Shown piece by piece: positions 32,641-44,282 of a stretch of 64,000 nucleotides of DNA. Each line of letters starts with the position of its first letter. The first letter of the stretch is position 1. The stretch spans positions 16,782,745-16,846,744 of the forward strand of contig OY755188.1 of assembly GCA_963576735.1 (NCBI GenBank), written 5' to 3'. The notes beneath the pieces were generated by a model, which saw only the letters and a program-made list of their open reading frames with translations, was not told the DNA's origin and ran no database searches. Made by a program: the position numbers and the translations under genes. This DNA is from Bedellia somnulentella (Eukaryota > Arthropoda > Insecta > Lepidoptera > Bedelliidae).

Positions 32641-33520
32641 CATAGTTAATTTTGTAGTAAATATTTTGTTGTTAATATTTATTTTATTTTTCAACCATGA
32701 ATGATCAATGAGTGTTTCAAAATTTTCTTAACTTTTCAATATGTGTTTTCTTTTCACTGGACTTTGGCAAAGATACTGTGTTAAAACACGGTCAAAGGCC
32801 ATTGAAGAAAGATTGAATCATGAAGCTACTAACTAAACAGGAGAGATTACTCACAAAATAATGGTAAACAAAAATGCATTTTATTACCATGCAGTAAAGT
32901 TAATTATCTTTTAAAGACTGTCAAGCAGAGAAACGTCCTAGAACGAGAGCCGTGTGAGAGAGAAGTGTGTCCCGCTCGCACGGTTGCCAGTCGAGATTAA
33001 GTTCAAAGAAAAACAAATTAAACTTATTTATAGGGAGTATTTTATAAAAAGCAGGTTATAAACTGTTCCTTTTTTGTATTTTATTTTAATTATTATTGTC
33101 GCCTATCGATTTGGAGATAAATAATTGGTTAAGTTTGGCAAAAGGGATATTAATATTTGTTACGGGTATCCCCATCAAAACAAGATAAATGTGGTGTCCA
33201 CAATTTATCATCTGTTTGAGTGTTTTGGAGCTTTTATCATTTAATAGTGATAAATATGGGTTCATGTTATGGAACAATAAATAAAATAACCTGTATCATC
33301 TCGAACTTTACCACGTGAATGCATTAAACGATTTGAATTTGGTTTTGCTCAAAAAGTGGCTGAGGAAATTTTAATTCTCAAGCACTGGCTACCCATTCTT
33401 TTATAATCTATCAATTAAGAATAAATATGTATAAAAAACACGTTGATTTACCAAAAACAATGTATATATGTAAATATAAGTGTTTTTATAATATATTTTT
33501 TTATAATGTATGTATGTAAA
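32641..33520. other. AT-rich DNA with a degenerate SINE2 piece
   Basis: No gene supported. A fragment of family 2 (AAGTGGCTGAGGAAATTTTA, ACTGGCTACCCATTC) lies at 33345-33400. Confidence 0.4.
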
Positions 33521-33522
33521 TA

Positions 33523-33676
33523 TAACTAATAAATAAAGGAAAGAAAAATTTCGACACAGGTGGGGATCGAACCCGCGACCTCGGGTATACGCCCCCGTCG
33601 CTCTGCCAATTGAGCTACCGTGTCAAAGGCTGCATCAGGTCCCCACATGAGGTTTTCATGAACAAAAACATTCAAA
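33523..33676 (-). mobile_element. tRNA-like repeat, short copy
   Basis: tRNA-like body at 33553-33624 (-), with family flanks on both sides. TATGTAAATATAA is duplicated at the two edges. Confidence 0.75.
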
Positions 33677-34000
33677 ATATGTAAATATAAGTGTTTTTGT
33701 ATCCTTTAGAGGAACTCTTATTAAAACACCAACAGATGGTCACCCTACTTAAAACGAGACACAGTTAGCTAGATAGCCATCCTTTTTCAGGACACTTCAG
33801 ATTGAATTGATTTGTACAGATCCACAATCTTTTCTTGGCCGGTAAGGGCTGTCGCTGTCATCGATATTAGTATTGCCAGTAAATAAAAAATAACCATTAT
33901 AAGGGAAATAACTTTACATCATACGGGCTAATTTATTTATGTATTGAAATATCTTAATAAAACAATTTATATAATATTCATTTAATTAATAACTAGTTGC

Positions 34001-34243
34001 TGTGTAGTGTCGGCTTAAAATGGCACTACCCCATTTCTGCCGGTGGGTGTACGTAAGAGGCGACTAACGGTATTGGGGCTTTTAAGAGATTTTTGGGCGA
34101 AGCGGTTGGAGACCCATTACCAAAAACCTTTATTTTACCATCTTTACCCCACTCAACTTTACGAAAGTGGCTGAGTAGTTTCTAGTTCCTTAGCTCGGGC
34201 TACCCCTTCTAGGGATTTACAGCCTTGAGTATATGTATGTAAT
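34001..34243 (+). mobile_element. SINE2 copy
   Basis: Full family 2 copy (TGTGTAGTGTCGGCTTAAAA to GAGTATATGTATGTA). TAATAACTA flanks both ends, a target duplication. Confidence 0.8.
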
Positions 34244-34309
34244 AACTAATATTGTAAGTAAACAAGTTCGTTTTAATGTAAGCTAATTAGATTTATATAT
34301 TTTTGCCCT

Positions 34310-34470
34310 TGTCTGGTATGTCTACCCGAATGACTGTGTATCCTAAATTTGATGATCTTACCTCCCAAATGTTGTCTGGAAGCTTTTAGCGATAACACTG
34401 CCAATTGTACTTTTCTGCAAGCTGTTTCATTATTTTATACTCAAGGATTTGTTATTTGTGACACTCAGAG
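34310..34470 (+). mobile_element. Degenerate (TTCTA)n-family fragment
   Basis: CCTCCCAAATGTTGTCTGGAAG and CTTTTAGCGATAACACTGCC match the body of the family at 5820-5880 with many changes. The tail is gone. Confidence 0.5.
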
Positions 34471-34687
34471 TTAATAAGTAAGTAACTACTTAAAATCATT
34501 TTTTAAATCCTGTAAATTAGAGGCTTACCTTGTTGTGTACTGTCTTTAACATTTTATATTTACACATAGATCACCTAAAAAGGTGGCACAGAAAAAATAA
34601 TTCTAGACATCAGATATCGTTTGGGTCATTCATTTTGCTGGGTCAGTGAATTTATGGGCACTTTTTTATTGCTGTTAACAGCCTTGT

Positions 34688-35047
34688 AACATATAACATA
34701 ACATAAACGTTCACGCCGAATAACCCCGAAGGGGTTTGGCAGAGGTACTAATACTTCTAAACATCACGTGACTTTGTCACCTGGTTTTCAGAGTACCCAC
34801 GTTTTGCATGGACAGTGTACTCACGTGATAGGGGGCAGGCCTATTGCCGTTTTGTACGAATACACTGTCACACGACTAAGTAGAACTCAGCCATGTGGGT
34901 TTCCTCATGATTTTTTCCCTCACCGGTAACAACCGTGATAAATTAACCACACATATGTCTTTAGAAAAGACAAATTGGTGTAGGACCGATCCGGGATTTG
35001 AACACTAGTCGCTTGCACGGTCCATTAGGTACAACACCGGTTATCAC
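34688..35047 (-). mobile_element. SINE1 copy
   Basis: CATAACATAAACGTTCACGCC at the left and the head (GGACCGATCCGGGATTTGAA) at the right. It is near full length. Confidence 0.75.
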
Positions 35048-35388
35048 GTCGTATTTGCCTTGTATTTTTATAAATATGTCAGACAGTTATGACTTAAGAA
35101 ATGACACATTGGCACATCCCCGCATTAGGATTAGAACCCACGCATCAGTGTATACAAAGTGAAATGTTATTCGGGATTATTTCCCCACTTCCCGTAACCC
35201 GCACCGCTATAGTCATGCGCGCACAACTTTTCGGAAGGTGTTAGCCTACTTAGATAAAATTTAACAAAAGAAATAATAATTTTCATAAATTTTTATATTG
35301 AATATTGGAAATAAAAGCGTTTATTAATAAGCAAAGCAAAGATACATCACGAAAATAATTGTCTTTGAAAAAAAGTTTCCACTACAAA

Positions 35389-35545
35389 AAATATTAATGA
35401 AAGTGATAATTTATTATATACGTAGGTCACCCTATAATTTTTATTTAGTTAAGAACTAACTGACAATGACAGGCCGAAATTTCAAAATGGCGACAGTAGT
35501 ACCAGAGTCGCCGCCGGCCAAGTTATGATTGTGGATCTGTAAGTA
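35389..35545 (+). repeat. 150 bp repeat upstream of the RT gene (copy of 5491-5640)
   Basis: Nearly identical to 5491-5640. It ends GATTGTGGATCTGTAAGTA, which adds a splice-donor-like GTAAGT, and lies ~170 bases before the RT start codon. It may be the transcription-control end of the RT element. Confidence 0.55.
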
Positions 35546-35718
35546 TATAAATGTTTCTTTGAATTTGTAAATAAGTAATTAGTTTTTTTTGTATAAGTTT
35601 AGTTCTAGCTAAATTGTGCCCAATATTCAGCTAACGGCATCAAGCCTCGACGAAGCCTTGACTTTTATGCTTCGTTACGCCCACTTTTTTACACACATAA
35701 CTAGTTGTTGTTTTGTTG

Positions 35719-38428
35719 ATGAGTTTGCCTGAGAGGTGTGTTTGCCCATTTTGTCCCGACTCCGGCCGTACCTTTGTCGCTCCGCATGGTCTTCGAGTCC
35801 ATATCGGGCGTGTGCACAAGAATGTTTCGTCTTCTTCAGCCCCAGTTACAGTTTCCACGATACCGTCGACGTTAGAGGTTTCTGTTGATTGGAATAGCCT
35901 TGCCATTTTAAGGAGGAATGTCCGTGTGCTTAAACACGTACCGAAGGGTGCCAGGTGTGTGGTGGCTGGGCGATTAGCGGAAATTATAAATAAATGCGTC
36001 CAGGGCAATGATGCTCAGGACTGGTTCAAGCTCTTTACGTTTGCGTATAATGCTATGCGGCTACCGGACAGGGGGGAGGACGGTCGATCTCTTACCACAA
36101 AAGTGAAGGAAAATGCTGTTAAAGGTTTTTTGGGAGATAATGTTTTCCAGCACGGTGTCGATATTTTGCGGATAAGGAACCGTGATAAAATAATTGAGCG
36201 CAAGGTTCACGATGGGGACTTGAGAGGCGCGGTTCGTCTTTTGCTATCGGATTCTTCCATTGCGCCAGCGAATGAGGCCACGTTGAATGTTTTGCGAAGT
36301 AAGCATCCCCTACCTCGTTGCGGAACCTCCTCTCTTAGAGAGCCGAATTCCTCTGTAAGTGTGCCTGTCGTCTCATCAGCCCAGGTGGGAAAAGCAATCG
36401 CGTCTTTTCATAATGGCACGGCTGCAGGGCTGGACGGTTTGCGTCCCGAACATTTAAAGGAGCTTACATCAGTATCGGCGGGGGATAACGGTGGTCGTTT
36501 GTTGGATTCTTTGACACGTCTTTGCAATTTCATGTTGAGAGGGGTGGTTAACCGTGAAGTTTGTCCAATCCTATATGGTGCTTCACTTTGCGCTTTGGAG
36601 AAAAAGGACGGTGGCATTAGACCAATCGCAGTTGGGAGCATTCTTCGTCGTTTGGTAGCGAAGATTGGTTGTTTAATTACTAGGGGCATATCCAGTTATT
36701 TGCAACCACACCAGCTTGGTTTTGGCACCCCTTTAGGGTGTGAGGCGGCCATTCATGCTACCCGGGCATTTGCGGTTTCTGGTGTGGGTCATGGTCACGT
36801 CATTGTAAAATTGGATGTGCAGAATGCTTTTAATTGCGTGGACCGTGAAACAATTTTGAACGAGGTTGAAGAGCGGATTCCAGAGTTATATCCGTTTTTA
36901 AACCAATTTTATTCGTCTCCGAGTAGGCTGTCTTATGACGATGCGGTAATTCTGTCTCAGTCAGGAGTGCAGCAGGGTGATCCATTGGGACCGTTAATTT
37001 TCAGTCTGGCTGTACATAAGGTTGTTACTGGGGTTCAATGTGGTCTTAATGTTTGGTACCTAGATGACGGTACTATTGGTGGGCCTCCGGACGTAGTTTT
37101 AGAAAACATGTCACGAATCGCAGCTGCTTTTGCGGAGATTGGCTTATCCATTAATAGTGATAAGTGTGAGTTATTTCCCTGTGATGACTCTTTTGTCTCT
37201 TTAAAGGAATTTCGTAATCCTTTTAAAAGCGCGCATGACTTTAAAAAATCTCTCGGCGCACGTTGCGTTGTCCCTTATCCGAAGTTGCCTGGCCATTCCA
37301 AAGTCAGTTTATTTTTTAAGGACTTCTCCGGTTTGGAGGTATGAGGCTGAGGTGGCTGAGTTTGATGCGGTGCTGAGAGAGATCTTAGAAGAAACCCTTA
37401 ATGTATCACTGACGGGAGATCAGTGGATTCAGGCGGTGCTGCCGGTTCGTTATGGCGGTTTAGGCGTGCGTTGTATGCGGGACCTAGGTTTGCCTTCGTT
37501 TCTGTCTTCTGTGCATGGGGTAGCGGGCTTAGTCACTAGCATTTTAGGTACTAATGGTGACAATTTCTATTTGCCCTTTGCAGAGGAGGCTTTGGCGGAG
37601 TGGTTGGCTCGTAGCCCGTGTACCGATAAGCCGGAGCACCCCGAGGTTCAGAGGTATTGGGATGACGAGTTGGCAAAGAGGGTCTTGGACAGTTTGAAGC
37701 AGAATTGTGAGGGAGTAGATCTTGCAAGATTGAAAGCAGTGTCAAGACCAGAGTCCGGTGCGTGGCTTCATGCGCTGCCGTCACCGCAGCTAGGAACTTT
37801 TATGGACAACGATAGTCTTAGGATAGCTGTGGCGCTCAGGCTTGGCTGTAAAGTGTGTGAGAGGCATCGTTGTTTTTGTGGCGCGGTGGTAGAGGTAAAT
37901 GGCCATCATGGTTTGAACTGTTTAAGGTGTGTTGGTCGCTTTCCACGCCATCATGCCTTGAATGACATTATTCGGAGGGCGCTGGTATCTGCCAATATTC
38001 CGTGTGTGCTGGAGCCACCGGGTTTGAGCCGGACGGATGGTAAGCGACCGGATGGGCTCACTTTGGTCCCGTGGGAGAGAGGAAGGTGCTTAATCTGGGA
38101 TGCAACGTGTGTCAGCACTTATGCTCCATCCCATCTGCCCTCGACCATCAGACAAGTAGGTGCTGCTGCAGAGTCGGCTTCAAGGCTTAAGCACGCGAAG
38201 TACGAGCCCCTTAAATCTAATTACTTGTTCGTGCCGTAGGCGTTTGAGACATCTGGTGTGTGGGGTTCCGAGGCCATTACATTCATAAGGGACATTGGCA
38301 GGAGGCTCCGCGAACATGGCCATGATGCTCGTGCTGGTGCTTTCCTGAGTCAAAGACTCTCGGTGGCAATCCAGCGGGGCAATGCGGCGGGCATCATGGG
38401 TGCTTTTGCGCATGAGTCTGTTGGTTAA
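35719..38428 (+). pseudogene. Reverse transcriptase with C2H2 finger and nuclease-like C-terminus
   Basis: ATG at 35719. Residues ~8-32 form a C2H2 finger (CPFCPDSGRTF...HIGRVH). RT blocks follow: AAGLDGLRPEHLK, GGIRPIAVGSILRRL, VKLDVQNAFNCVDR (motif A), GVQQGDPLGPLIFSLA (B) and WYLDDGTIGG (C, at 37057). A deletion plus frameshift near 37200-37240 joins to the frame with PVRYGGLGVRCM. The C-terminus has HHGLNC, GRFPRHHALN, EPPGLSRTDGKRPDGLTL and IWDATCVSTYAPS, resembling a PD-(D/E)xK nuclease. A TAG at 38237 is followed by continuing similarity (FETSGVWGSEA, QRLSVAIQRGNAAGIMG) to 38428. The clade is not one I can name. Confidence 0.75.
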
Positions 38429-38760
38429 TAGTAATAGTAGTTAGTTATTTTTAAATCTAATAATGTTTTTTTTTTTTTTTTTTATTATGTGAATGTTTTT
38501 TTTTTTTTATAAGTTTCCATTAATATTATTTATTCTGTGATAAGTTTGTAAGCTATGTAAATTTATACTAAAATATTTTAACATTAAGATAGAAGTTATT
38601 TTATATAATAAATTTATAGTGAAAGAAAATATTTATGATCTAAAATTATGCATTTAAACTGGTAATTATTAAAGCCTTTATTTAGACGTGAATGGCTTTT
38701 AGCCATAAACTGTTTGCCAAAGAAAATATGCCTTTCATTTGAATTCATTTCAAGAGTTAG
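38429..38760. other. AT-rich 3' region of the RT element
   Basis: T-runs at 38466-38510, then AT-rich DNA without ORF up to the right inverted arm. Confidence 0.4.
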
Positions 38761-39339
38761 AAATATTATATAAATTGTTTTATTAAGACATTTCAATACA
38801 TAAATAAATTAGCCTGTATGATGTAAAATTATTTCCCTTATAATGGTTAATTTTTATTTACTGGCAATACTATTATCGATGACAGCGACGCCCTTACCGG
38901 CCAAGAAACGATTGTGGATCTGTACTACCACTATGTATGTCAAAATGCGGCCAATCAAGTTGACTGTGTGAACTTGAGTGAGTAATATTGTGTGTATTTT
39001 TTTTTTAGTCGGCTTTGCTTCGTTCGTTTCGTTCCGAAATAATAACGAATTAACGAAACGAATGTTATTTTGTTATTCACTTACAATTACAATACAATTC
39101 AATTTCAATTTTCTTTTCATTTCACGATCATCTTTTCTGAGTTGTTGACGCGTAAGAACTTTTCTCGATAGTTACTTTCCGTAACATTGAAGAAAAATTG
39201 AATTGAACTTTCCGTAAATAAAACTTTTGCTTATGAAGAAATCGCAGAATGTATAGTTTGTTTATGTGAAGTTGAGTGAATTAATGAAACAATTTAATTG
39301 ATATTTTCAAAAGTACCGAACGAAACATCAAAGTAGTTT

Positions 39340-39440
39340 TTATAAGCGGTGCGGCTAGAGCGCTAAACACCAAGCAGTTATTTTAAACATTATTAAAGTG
39401 TAATGCTGGATAAAGAACTAGTGTAGCGCATCAGGTCAGG
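39340..39440 (+). promoter_or_regulatory. Candidate core promoter and 5' UTR of the srGAP-like gene
   Basis: TTTTTATAAGCGG at 39337-39349 is a TATA-box candidate. About 30 bases downstream, AGCAGTTATT near 39373 could serve as initiator. That would give a 5' UTR of ~70 bases before the ATG at 39441, which has a fair context (GTCAGGATGG). Confidence 0.4.
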
Positions 39441-39540
39441 ATGGCCGAGGAAGCCGCGGTGCCGCTGGACGAGCGGGACGTGGAGACCCGCACGCCCATC
39501 AAGAGACTCGGCTCCACCAGAAAACTTGCAGCATTTGCAA
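39441..39540 (+). CDS. srGAP-like gene, first coding exon
   Basis: Encodes MAEEAAVPLDERDVETRTPI and 13 more codons (ending KLAAFA) plus one base, followed at once by a GTATGT donor at 39541. The phase (1) matches the acceptor at 63484: the split codon becomes AAG (Lys), giving FAKIRVQLQEQ, where IR.QL.EQ fits the start of the F-BAR domain in srGAP proteins. GC-rich codon use contrasts with the AT-rich surroundings, as expected for a real exon. srGAP proteins bend membranes through F-BAR and inactivate Rac/Cdc42/Rho downstream of Robo in neurite guidance. The SH3 and RhoGAP exons would lie beyond the window. Confidence 0.65.
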
Positions 39541-39637
39541 GTATGTATCCGTGGATTCAGTTTTCATTATCTATTGATTTTCTCTTGCTCCTGTATGAAA
39601 CTAAATTGGAATTGCTCTCTTTTGTAAATTATCCCCA

Positions 39638-39790
39638 GTAGTTTAAATCTTTTTCTTCATGAAAACCTCATGTGGGGATTATTACTAATAAATAAAGGAA
39701 AGAAAAATTTTTCTGTGTTTTTGTTCCCGCCTGTGTCGAAATTTTTCTTTCCTTTATTTATTAGTAATTATCCCCAGTAGTTTACTAAAA
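39638..39790 (+). mobile_element. tRNA-like repeat fragments (no complete body)
   Basis: Pieces of the family flanks (CATGAAAACCTCATGTGGGG, AATTTTTCTTTCCTTTATTT) plus the end CCCGCCTGTGTCG of the tRNA-like body. Just inside intron 1. Confidence 0.6.
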
Positions 39791-40129
39791 CTGGAAATTC
39801 TAAATTAGTATTACTCTGCCTTGAACTGTTAGTTGACTATGAGAACAACCTTTTATACATTAAGTTTGATTACTTCTCTTCTCGACCCACAAATACTAGG
39901 GTCTACCTACGGAACCTATCTGACAATAGGCATAGTGGTACACACATTTCATTAAAAACAATGATGTCACTACTATTTCCTGGATAATTAGATAAAGCAA
40001 TGTGAACACATCAGTAAACATACACACTTATTCCTAAAAAAGCATTTACACAAACAATATATAAAAAAAATTGAGACGAAAATGGAATATAGTAATATGA
40101 AAAAAATATTTTTAGGAAATACAAAGTGC

Positions 40130-40371
40130 GCTGTGTAGTGTCGGCTAAGAATAGCACTACCCCAATTCTTCCGGTGGGTGTATGTAAGGGGTAACTAACG
40201 GTATTGGGACTATTAAGGAATTTTTGGGTGATGCAGTTGGAGACCCATCACCAACAACCTTTCTTTTACCATCAATTCCCCACGCAACTTCCAAAAATGG
40301 CAGAGTCATTTCTATTTCCTTAGCTCTGGCTACCCCTTCTAGGGATTTATAGCCGTGAGTATATGTAGGAT
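40130..40371 (+). mobile_element. SINE2 copy
   Basis: GCTGTGTAGTGTCGGCTAAG to TATAGCCGTGAGTATATGTA, full length and diverged. Confidence 0.7.
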
Positions 40372-43269
40372 ATGTACAAAGTGCGCTTGTAAAGGTTGTG
40401 TCTAAAAAGGAACTGTTTGATGTCTAAATAGCATTTAGTTAGGTCATTTCAAAAATCTTTAAGGATTTTAATAAAACAGGACAAATTCCTGCAATGCATA
40501 AATGTGTAAATTATGTTTAAGAATGATTGAGCCAAATGAGAAAGTTGTACTTTAGTTGTCTACTTTGTTGAGAGAAGAACCTGTAAGAAACTCGTCAACA
40601 CACATTTTTTTTTATTTCCATTACAATTTTGGTGTTAGCCCGGAAACATCCTGCACAGAGCCCTAATGACACCAAGGCACTTCATAATTTATGTAATCAT
40701 TAACATTGTAATAGGCTTTCAAGATAAGATTTCTTCTACTGCTCTGAACTAATGATGTCAGGATATGTTTGTATGTATGTAATGTCTCTATCTGTGATGT
40801 ACAATAAAGAGTTTTTTATTCTATTCTATTCTATGTACATAAAAAAATTAAGCTCTGCTTCAATTTCTTTCTATAAATAGCCAGATTCCAGTTTTATCAC
40901 TTAGCACCTGTTCAATATTTTTTCAAAATCTGCCATTTATTTTGTAGTTTTTTCATATGTATAAAATAAAATTAGTTTCCAACCTGCAAACAACAAGCCA
41001 TTGCCTGAACACATCCCATCTTATTATTCAAGTTCTTATACTTACTGACAATGTTGTATTATTATTAAATGAGAATAGCATTCTCTCATCCTATTAAAAA
41101 AGCAAGAGATTTTTTTTTTGATAATAAAGAAAACACTAGGTATAAAACTGAAACCAACAGATTAAAATTATTGTAACAAAGACTAAAGTCAGAAGTGAAA
41201 AGAATGAAGGTGCATATATGAGAAGAATGTTGAAAATGAGATAGCAAAGAGAGCTTGTCAGGATCGTTCAAAGCAGTAATAGTATCTGTCTATACCCCAA
41301 TAAAAATAAAGGACTTGAGTAGAAGTGATTACTTTTATGTTACTTGCTTTTTATCTCAGACATTTATGAGATGCAAGTTTGGGACTATTGCTGTCCAAGC
41401 CTGCCTACCACACAAATAAAATTATTATTTACTATTCAAATTAAAGTTTAGCTACAAAGTACTCCTGTGAGTGGATGCGAAATCAAGATTGGAATGGAAG
41501 TATTAGTATATTTAGGATAATAATCTACGAAAACTAATTCCTTAAAATGTATAATAAGTACTATTTGACAGTTTGCACTAGGGCCGTAACGTAATATATA
41601 TACCAAGCTATAGTTAACTGGGCCTAGAGGTCGTGAATTCGTTTGTATAAGCTCAATTAGTTAATAATATTCCCAAAATAATTAAATATGGAGGTTTGTG
41701 GATGGTGTGTCACTTGTCGGTAGTATCTGCGTCACCATTTAATTGCAATGTGTGCAGAGCAGCGTCGCGTACAGTCATGTGACTAAATTGTTCAGTTAAT
41801 TGCTGCTCTAAGACTGGTAAGTGACATAATTGGGGCAACATAACATCACTGATACGCTGGCACCAATTAAATATCTACACTACATTTTAAACGTACTGCA
41901 ATGAACATAAACAATGGAATAACGTGATCTCTACAAACATTTCAAAGTTCTCCCAACTTATGTTTCTGATAGTACGTAACGTCCACCAGATTTGACTCAC
42001 AGCAAAACGTCATGAAAAGTTAGTCCTGTGAACAAGTTAAAAATCGTGTCAATTCTTGATAAAGGTGCTACAAATATTTGCGATAACTCGATAGATTCGG
42101 CTGAGGAATTTCTGATTCCCTAGATCTGGCTACCCCTTCAAGGGATTCATAGACGTGAGTATATGTATGTATGTATGTATATATATATTCTTTATTTGCC
42201 GCAGCGCCATGTTCTGCAATCAAAATTTCACTTTATTATCATTTCATCATTATCACTAAGTATATGATTTTTGCGATGGATAACAAATAATAGTAAAAGA
42301 TGAGAAATCCTCAAAAAACATTACTTCTATTTATTTCAAATGAAAAATAATCTAATGAGTGTTTTATTTTTGTGTTAGCTAATGAACAAACTTGCTTATT
42401 TAGGGAAAAAAATATTTTTTCATATACAATTCTATTATTAAATTTTTGCTATACGATGCATTACCTATTTTATTATTTTATTTGTTATTAATTATTATTA
42501 CGAGAATTCACAATAAGTATGTATAGTCTAATAGATTTGCTCAATAATCTCCAATGTCGTCAAATATAATTAAATTGTTCTACTAGAACTCCTCCATTAC
42601 CAAAAATGTTGCGTAAAATAATTCGCTAATTACAGTAGTTATGTGGCAATTCCAGCAATCAATCAATGTCACTAAGAACATACGCATGTAACACTTTGTA
42701 GATTATTGTGTTAACATATTGTATCTAGTCGTCACGTTGGAAGTTCACTTTGAGTTGATGTTATAAAGACTGAGGTCAAACTCCGGTATCCGGACATAGC
42801 TGGTAAATTGTAAACTCCAGAATTGCATCATTACTACGTACAAATAGATATAGAGCACAGTACAAAGGTTGTTAGAAGAGGAACTTAATTTGAAACTGGG
42901 CTTTGGTATGTTTCATTGGCATCACGAGCTCACCGCGGTGGAGAGAGGCACTTTCCAATTATTATAAAAAGTTTTGAACATTTCTTTCGGGCCAGAGTAG
43001 TAGGCTAACAAAAGGTTTTTTTGTCTGTAGTCATATTTTATTCTAACGATTCTTTCGTTACGTTCATGATATGATTACCTAAACAACTGCAACAAAAAAT
43101 ATATATCCATAAATATACTGACGGCTACATTCTCAAAAAAGAGAAGGCAGACCTTCAAAGTAAGAAATTCGTCAGACTCTTTTGGATGTTGATAACTTAA
43201 AAAGCCTTAGTAGTGCAATTTGGGACCGGCTGCAATGCTTTATCTTAAAAACTGCAATGAAGAAAAATA
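40372..43269. other. Intron 1, AT-rich, with small repeat fragments
   Basis: No gene seen. Contains a (TTCTA)n tail at 40790-40835 (GATGTACAATAAAGAG...), a degenerate RTE 3' end at 41196-41300 (CTTGTCAGGATCGTTCAAAG) and a SINE2 3' end at 42095-42183 followed by a (GTAT)n tail. Confidence 0.45.
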
Positions 43270-44282
43270 ATATACGATTACTAATAAATAAAGGTAAATA
43301 AAGGACAGAAAAATTTCGGCACAGGCGGGAATCGAGCCCGCGACCTCGGGTATACGCCCCCGTCGCTCTGCCAATTGAGCTACCGTGTCAATGGCTGCCA
43401 GCGCGAAATTCTTCTATCCTTTATTTCTTTTACATCTTTTACACGTTTAAGTAGTGTTTGCGTTTCCTACCTCCGAATTTTTACAAATTCGGAAGGCCAC
43501 TTGTCTACCTTTTCAGATAGAATGCAAATGTTGAAAACGCCTTGATTCCCGCCTGTGTCGAAATTTTTCTTTCCTTTATTTATTCTTTATTTATTAGTAA
43601 TAATCCCCACATGAGGTTTTCATGAACAAAAAAAAAAGATTTAAATTATGTGATAGTTAGGCGTTTTCAACATTTGCATTCTATCTGAAAAGGAAGACAA
43701 GTGGCCTTCCGAATTAGTAAAAAATTTGGAGGTAGGAAACGCAAACACTACTTTAACGTGTAAAAGAAATAAAGGGTAGAAGAATTTCGCTCTGGCAGCC
43801 AACTGACACGGTAGCTCAGTTGGCAGAGCGTCCGGGGCGTTTACCCGAGGTCGCGGGTTCGATCCCCGCCTGTGTCGAAATTTTTCTTTCCTTTATTTAT
43901 TCTTTATTTATTAGTAATAATCCCCACATGAGGTTTTCATGAACAAAAAAAAAGATTTAAATTATGTGATAGTTAGGCGTTTTCAACATTTGCATTCTAT
44001 CTGAAAAGGAAGACAAGTGGCCTTCCGAATTAGTAAAAAATTTGGAGGTAGGAAACGCAAACACTACTTTAACGTGTAAAAGAAATAAAGGGTAGAAGAA
44101 TTTCGCACTGGCAGCCAACTGACACGGTAGCTCAGTTGGCAGAGCGTCCGGGGCGTTTACCCGAGGTCGCGGGTTCGATCCCCGCCTGTGTCGAAATTTT
44201 TCTTTCCTTTATTTATTCTTTATTTATTAGTAATAATCCCCACATGAGGTTTTCATGAACAAAAAAAAAGATTCAATTAAAA
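43270..44282. mobile_element. tRNA-like repeat array: one inverted and two tandem units
   Basis: tRNA-like bodies at 43318-43389 (-), 43805-43876 (+) and 44121-44192 (+). The two + units are 316 bp apart and almost identical. The - unit meets the + series at a junction near 43543 where the body end CCCGCCTGTGTCG is joined directly to flank sequence. This is the same tandem-plus-inverted layout as at 10021-11232. Each + body is followed by TTTTTCT, a possible polymerase III stop. Confidence 0.8.

Larger units (their letters stand above)
33814..38925. mobile_element. Reverse-transcriptase element bounded by 165 bp inverted repeats
   Basis: The left arm (33814-33980) and the right arm (38761-38925) are inverted copies over about 165 bp with only a handful of differences. 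The outermost bases are GTACAGATCC / GGATCTGTAC. Between them lie a broken RT gene on +, three short-repeat insertions, and a further 150 bp repeat at 35389-35545 whose last ~26 bases resemble the arm ends. Ordinary LINEs lack such arms. No target duplication is obvious. Alternatives are a foldback or MITE pair that trapped a LINE, or an RT element with complex terminal repeats. Confidence 0.6.

Noticed and set aside
43805..43876. Functional tRNA gene
   Set aside because: A and B boxes and acceptor stem are good, but the anticodon stem does not form five pairs and position 33 is not T in the best fold. Many dispersed copies with common flanks point to a tRNA-derived repeat.
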